Positions 62,301 through 64,000 of a DNA stretch of 64,000 bases are shown here, piece after piece. Origin of the DNA: Turbatrix aceti (taxonomy: Eukaryota > Nematoda > Chromadorea > Rhabditida > Panagrolaimidae); assembly GCA_963969345.1 (NCBI GenBank), contig OZ017770.1, positions 6,705,246 to 6,769,245 on the forward strand, in the 5' to 3' direction. The notes beneath the pieces are model-generated. The model was not told where the DNA came from and searched no databases. It saw only the letters and a list, made by a program, of their open reading frames with translations. The first letter of the stretch is position 1. The number at the start of each line of letters is the position of its first letter. Made by a program: the position numbers and the translations under genes.

Positions 62301-64000
62301 GCAACAAAGGTAGTTTGCTCGAAGGAATCAAGGAAACGGCTGACGAAGCGCGTTTGAAGATTCTCGGCATAGGTTACGACGCGAAGACGGATGTTTTTCG
62401 CACAAACATCGCTATCGACGCTAAGCGGTGCAAAAACACCAAGGAGGTGCACAGCGCAATTTTATCGGTTTTTGATCCTATCGGTTTCGTTACTCCAGTC
62501 ACGGCGTTGCTCAAAAGTTTTGCGCGCCAGCATGGCATCTTCAGTCACGAGCGTAGCGTGCCGCTCGGTAGTGAGTTGGCAAAGGCGTGGGAAGACGTCG
62601 TGCAACTGGTCAATGGCGAAGTCACGGTTCCACGTTACGCTATTTCTAAGGGGGGCGGCGAGTTACACGTTTTTGCGGACGCGTCTGGTGAATTTGTTGC
62701 CGCGGCCGCGTACTTCAAACCTGACACCGGTGAGCCGCCGGCTCTTATCATGTCCAAAAGCGTATTCAAAGCGCGGTCTACGACCATTCCAAAAGCGGAG
62801 CTGCAGGCGCTTGTTATGGCGGCGGAGTTGGCTCTTGAGATTGAGCAAACTGGGCCCAAATTTCGCGAAATCTGTCTGTGGTCTGATAGCACCATCGCAC
62901 TGGATTGGGTTAAGAAACCATCGCACGATCTTTTTGTTCTAAACCGTGTCAAAAAGTTGCTGGCGATGCCGATCGCGTTTTCGTTCGGTCACGTTGCTTC
63001 GGAAGACAATCCGGCGGATCTTCCGACACGTGGTACCAGCATGCGTAGTTTGGGTAAGCTCGAACTGTGGTGGCACGGACCCCCATGGTTGCGTTCGGGC
63101 GAGTGTCCCAAAATTTTTTCCAACGTCGCGCCGCCCAAAATCGTGCACGCAATGACGCTGGCTTGTACAATCGCGCAGCAGCAAAATCAGGCGCAGCCCT
63201 TTATTTCGGTCGAAAATTTTAGTAATTATCGCCGGCTGATTCGGGTTACAAGAATGGTAATCCAAAACAGTCGCCGATGGGTCACGAGAATGGGGACAAT
63301 CCAATTAAAATTCCCAGTGTTGGGGGACGGCGAGGCTTGGCACGAGGCAGAGCGCTTCCTCATTCGGCAGGAGCAACAGCGCTACGACGTCATCCCGACC
63401 AGCGACAATGCCCTCATCAAAGGACCAGACGGTGTCGTCCACTTCAACGACCGCATCCGGCACGGTCCAAGACTCCCTGTTCTCCCGCGTCACTCGCATC
63501 TGACGACCCTCTACGTACGTCAAGTGCACGAGCAGCTAGCCCACTGCGGAACGGCTACGACGCTCACAGCCATCCGAGAGCACTTCTGGATTCTACGAGG
63601 CAGGGCCACGGTACGCAGCATCTTGAAAACCTGCACCAGGTGCCGCCAGCAGCATGCCGGGCCGTACGAGATGCCGCTGTTTCCGCCACTACCGTCCAAG
63701 CGCACCGAACTGACCAGGCCGTACGCGCACATCGGCGTCGACTTCTTCGGTCCACTTCGCGTCATTGACAAGGACGGCCTCAAGACGTCGACGGTTGTTC
63801 TCATCATCACCTGTTTGACCACCCGGGCGATCCAACTGCAGAGAACGCCGACGATGAGTGCTCCCGACGTACTCGAGACTCTCTACCGTCACTCAACCAG
63901 ATTCGGATTCCCATCGACGGTCCTCAGCGACAACGCACTGTCTTTCCGCAAGGTCGCCGAATTCGTCACCCAGGATCCGGCCTTCCACGGCGTCAGGTGG
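59396..64000 (+). CDS. BEL/Pao gag-pol polyprotein, truncated by the window end
   Basis: The frame starts at ATG 59396 and runs 1535 codons without a stop to the last base. Residues about 1-440 are gag, with a DUF1759-like core (VPDFDGTPEKWLSFYSAFKE) at about 225-370. Two or three CCHC-type knuckles (CSFCGEQGH, CYRCLKKNH, CKKCQRPHH) lie at about 442-500. The aspartic protease has DTAS near residue 546. The RT has FVACDIEKAFHQI and, at about 932, YVDN where most relatives have YVDD. RNase H opens HVFADASGEF near 1090. The integrase has an HHCC zinc module (HEQLAHCG, CTRCRQQH) and two of the three catalytic acidic residues (IGVDFFGP, LSDNALSF); the third would lie beyond the edge. All parts act in replication of the element. 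No frameshift or stop is present in the visible part. Confidence 0.88.
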   Translation, partial: MVNRADRIARLLARIAEVERTFQELGAHANGDNPLSPSQLYYRAQRIRHRITELQEALDELVGKIEKNPGNVVDEEPFLRAAQGFDVFYGDAMGVIDATMAQNIPPAIGQNQFVPAPAMGQNTVMATGISYQTQMATGVPPTNYFTAEVPVGLGNLSIQPQQVRQQVRTSTPVDSLIDIDKKAREQFDNVLPSSPESSRSSQRSHRDQGPQIVIAKREARVHVPDFDGTPEKWLSFYSAFKEGYANDKTRTDLERMSALKKAVKGKAALYLDQYDTIGEVFEEAWKKLQEAFGRPELLVEGMKRKLKAIPQATDKAESIEETTYRINSLVSMIIRADKSYQDSHDLMALVKTKWPKIIVDKLAYERHVNHGGAQYSIEAAIEKVLVMARGLAESEETEKETKVSRPPSSSTSRGFTHNQAYKKPVTSVPIQNQEGDNQAVRCSFCGEQGHPPDQCTVVVSHANRRQVMEQQRLCYRCLKKNHVAAYCNYLCKKCQRPHHEAMCYANRQQTHIVKSATGSEPNCFLVGTIRCKNGANGKVVRLTAMLDTASSMTYVSKAALRKLNIKSEEPQSVVVTGLAGGTVSFHSSKANFKVVTDDGEIDIQGLSIKEVTGSPVIVTQKESAHYKKAVEVDVLLSVHYTVKLMKGVVEKDANGLLTQHTSVGTFTLPEHPNFFDPTQTNMFCLIRPTGTVNELDILEQAYLGNKSNDAQPVKLEEPIRLPDGRYEVKIPWKSEHPRIHPNFGSAAGQLRSSHGRMQKSPGILQQYHEIFQNQEAADIIEKVPPHSGGEITHYLPHHPVVKASSSTTKVRIVFNCAAKTPEGNCLNDMIHQGPDLLPKLRSILLKIRGAKFFVACDIEKAFHQISVSPKDRDALRFLWVRDPNLPPTRRNIQAYRFKQLIFGMNCSPALLGITLHVHMRGHPDEIVMVTTYVDNVFILDDDPELLDQRRRRVQLHFEDGKFHLREFFSNKGSLLEGIKETADEARLKILGIGYDAKTDVFRTNIAIDAKRCKNTKEVHSAILSVFDPIGFVTPVTALLKSFARQHGIFSHERSVPLGSELAKAWEDVVQLVNGEVTVPRYAISKGGGELHVFADASGEFVAAAAYFKPDTGEPPALIMSKSVFKARSTTIPKAELQALVMAAELALEIEQTGPKFREICLWSDSTIALDWVKKPSHDLFVLNRVKKLLAMPIAFSFGHVASEDNPADLPTRGTSMRSLGKLELWWHGPPWLRSGECPKIFSNVAPPKIVHAMTLACTIAQQQNQAQPFISVENFSNYRRLIRVTRMVIQNSRRWVTRMGTIQLKFPVLGDGEAWHEAERFLIRQEQQRYDVIPTSDNALIKGPDGVVHFNDRIRHGPRLPVLPRHSHLTTLYVRQVHEQLAHCGTATTLTAIREHFWILRGRATVRSILKTCTRCRQQHAGPYEMPLFPPLPSKRTELTRPYAHIGVDFFGPLRVIDKDGLKTSTVVLIITCLTTRAIQLQRTPTMSAPDVLETLYRHSTRFGFPSTVLSDNALSFRKVAEFVTQDPAFHGVRW

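Larger units (their letters stand above)
58413..64000 (+). mobile_element. BEL/Pao LTR retrotransposon, 3' end outside the window
   Basis: Order of domains is leader, gag, zinc knuckles, protease, reverse transcriptase, RNase H and integrase, all in one plus-strand frame. The phrase VFDPIGFVTP between RT and RNase H and the DUF1759-like capsid part are typical of BEL/Pao and separate it from Gypsy and Copia elements. The integrase is cut by the window edge. GC content is clearly higher than in the neighbouring host DNA. The intact frame implies a recent insertion. Confidence 0.85.

Overview
The window is animal nuclear DNA, most likely from a nematode. Every well-supported host gene is split by short GT-AG introns, many of about 45-70 nt. 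The recognisable proteins are metazoan nervous-system and cell-surface families: a DEX-1-like double-nidogen/EGF membrane protein, a SoxD (EGL-13-type) HMG factor, an UNC-7/UNC-9-type innexin, a sex-peptide/MIP-type receptor and a D2-like dopamine receptor. The closeness of the innexin and DEX-1 matches points to Nematoda. I see no tRNA, rRNA, operon or prokaryotic feature. Exon borders below were placed by hand from splice signals and reading phase, and no RNA evidence was available.

Layout, left to right. 593-2722 (+) is a RING/B-box (TRIM-like) gene. 6370-10256 (+) is a dex-1-like gene, followed at about 11160-12290 by a decayed partial tandem copy. About 12.3-24.5 kb is a long gene-poor stretch with only weak exon candidates, one of them a small minus-strand gene near 23.1-23.6 kb. 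24587-28322 (+) is the SoxD gene. 29436-31129 (-) is an atypical class A GPCR with an RTE-type LINE inserted 76 bp beyond its start codon (31206-35105); the 5' end of the LINE is a nested array of truncated copies. 37762-43790 (-) is a large LDLa/EGF single-pass membrane protein. A small cryptic minus-strand gene (about 43955-44308) and a 100-aa secreted peptide gene (45048-45523, -) follow. 46429-48553 (+) is a sex-peptide-receptor-like GPCR. 49006-49344 (-) is a small two-exon candidate gene. 50015-52486 (+) is the D2-like dopamine receptor, convergent with the innexin (52998 to at least 56097, -). From about 58.4 kb to the window edge lies the 5' part of a BEL/Pao LTR retrotransposon whose gag-pol frame is open for 1535 codons and runs off the end.

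The recognisable host genes suggest a neuronal and epithelial neighbourhood: dendrite/epithelium anchoring (DEX-1), neuronal fate (SoxD), electrical coupling (innexin) and amine or peptide receptors. The clustering is an observation; no shared regulation can be shown from sequence alone. The least explained items are the near-identical 206-bp intronic block shared by dex-1 and its decayed copy, the fold-back hairpins at LINE copy junctions, and the small unrecognised minus-strand genes.
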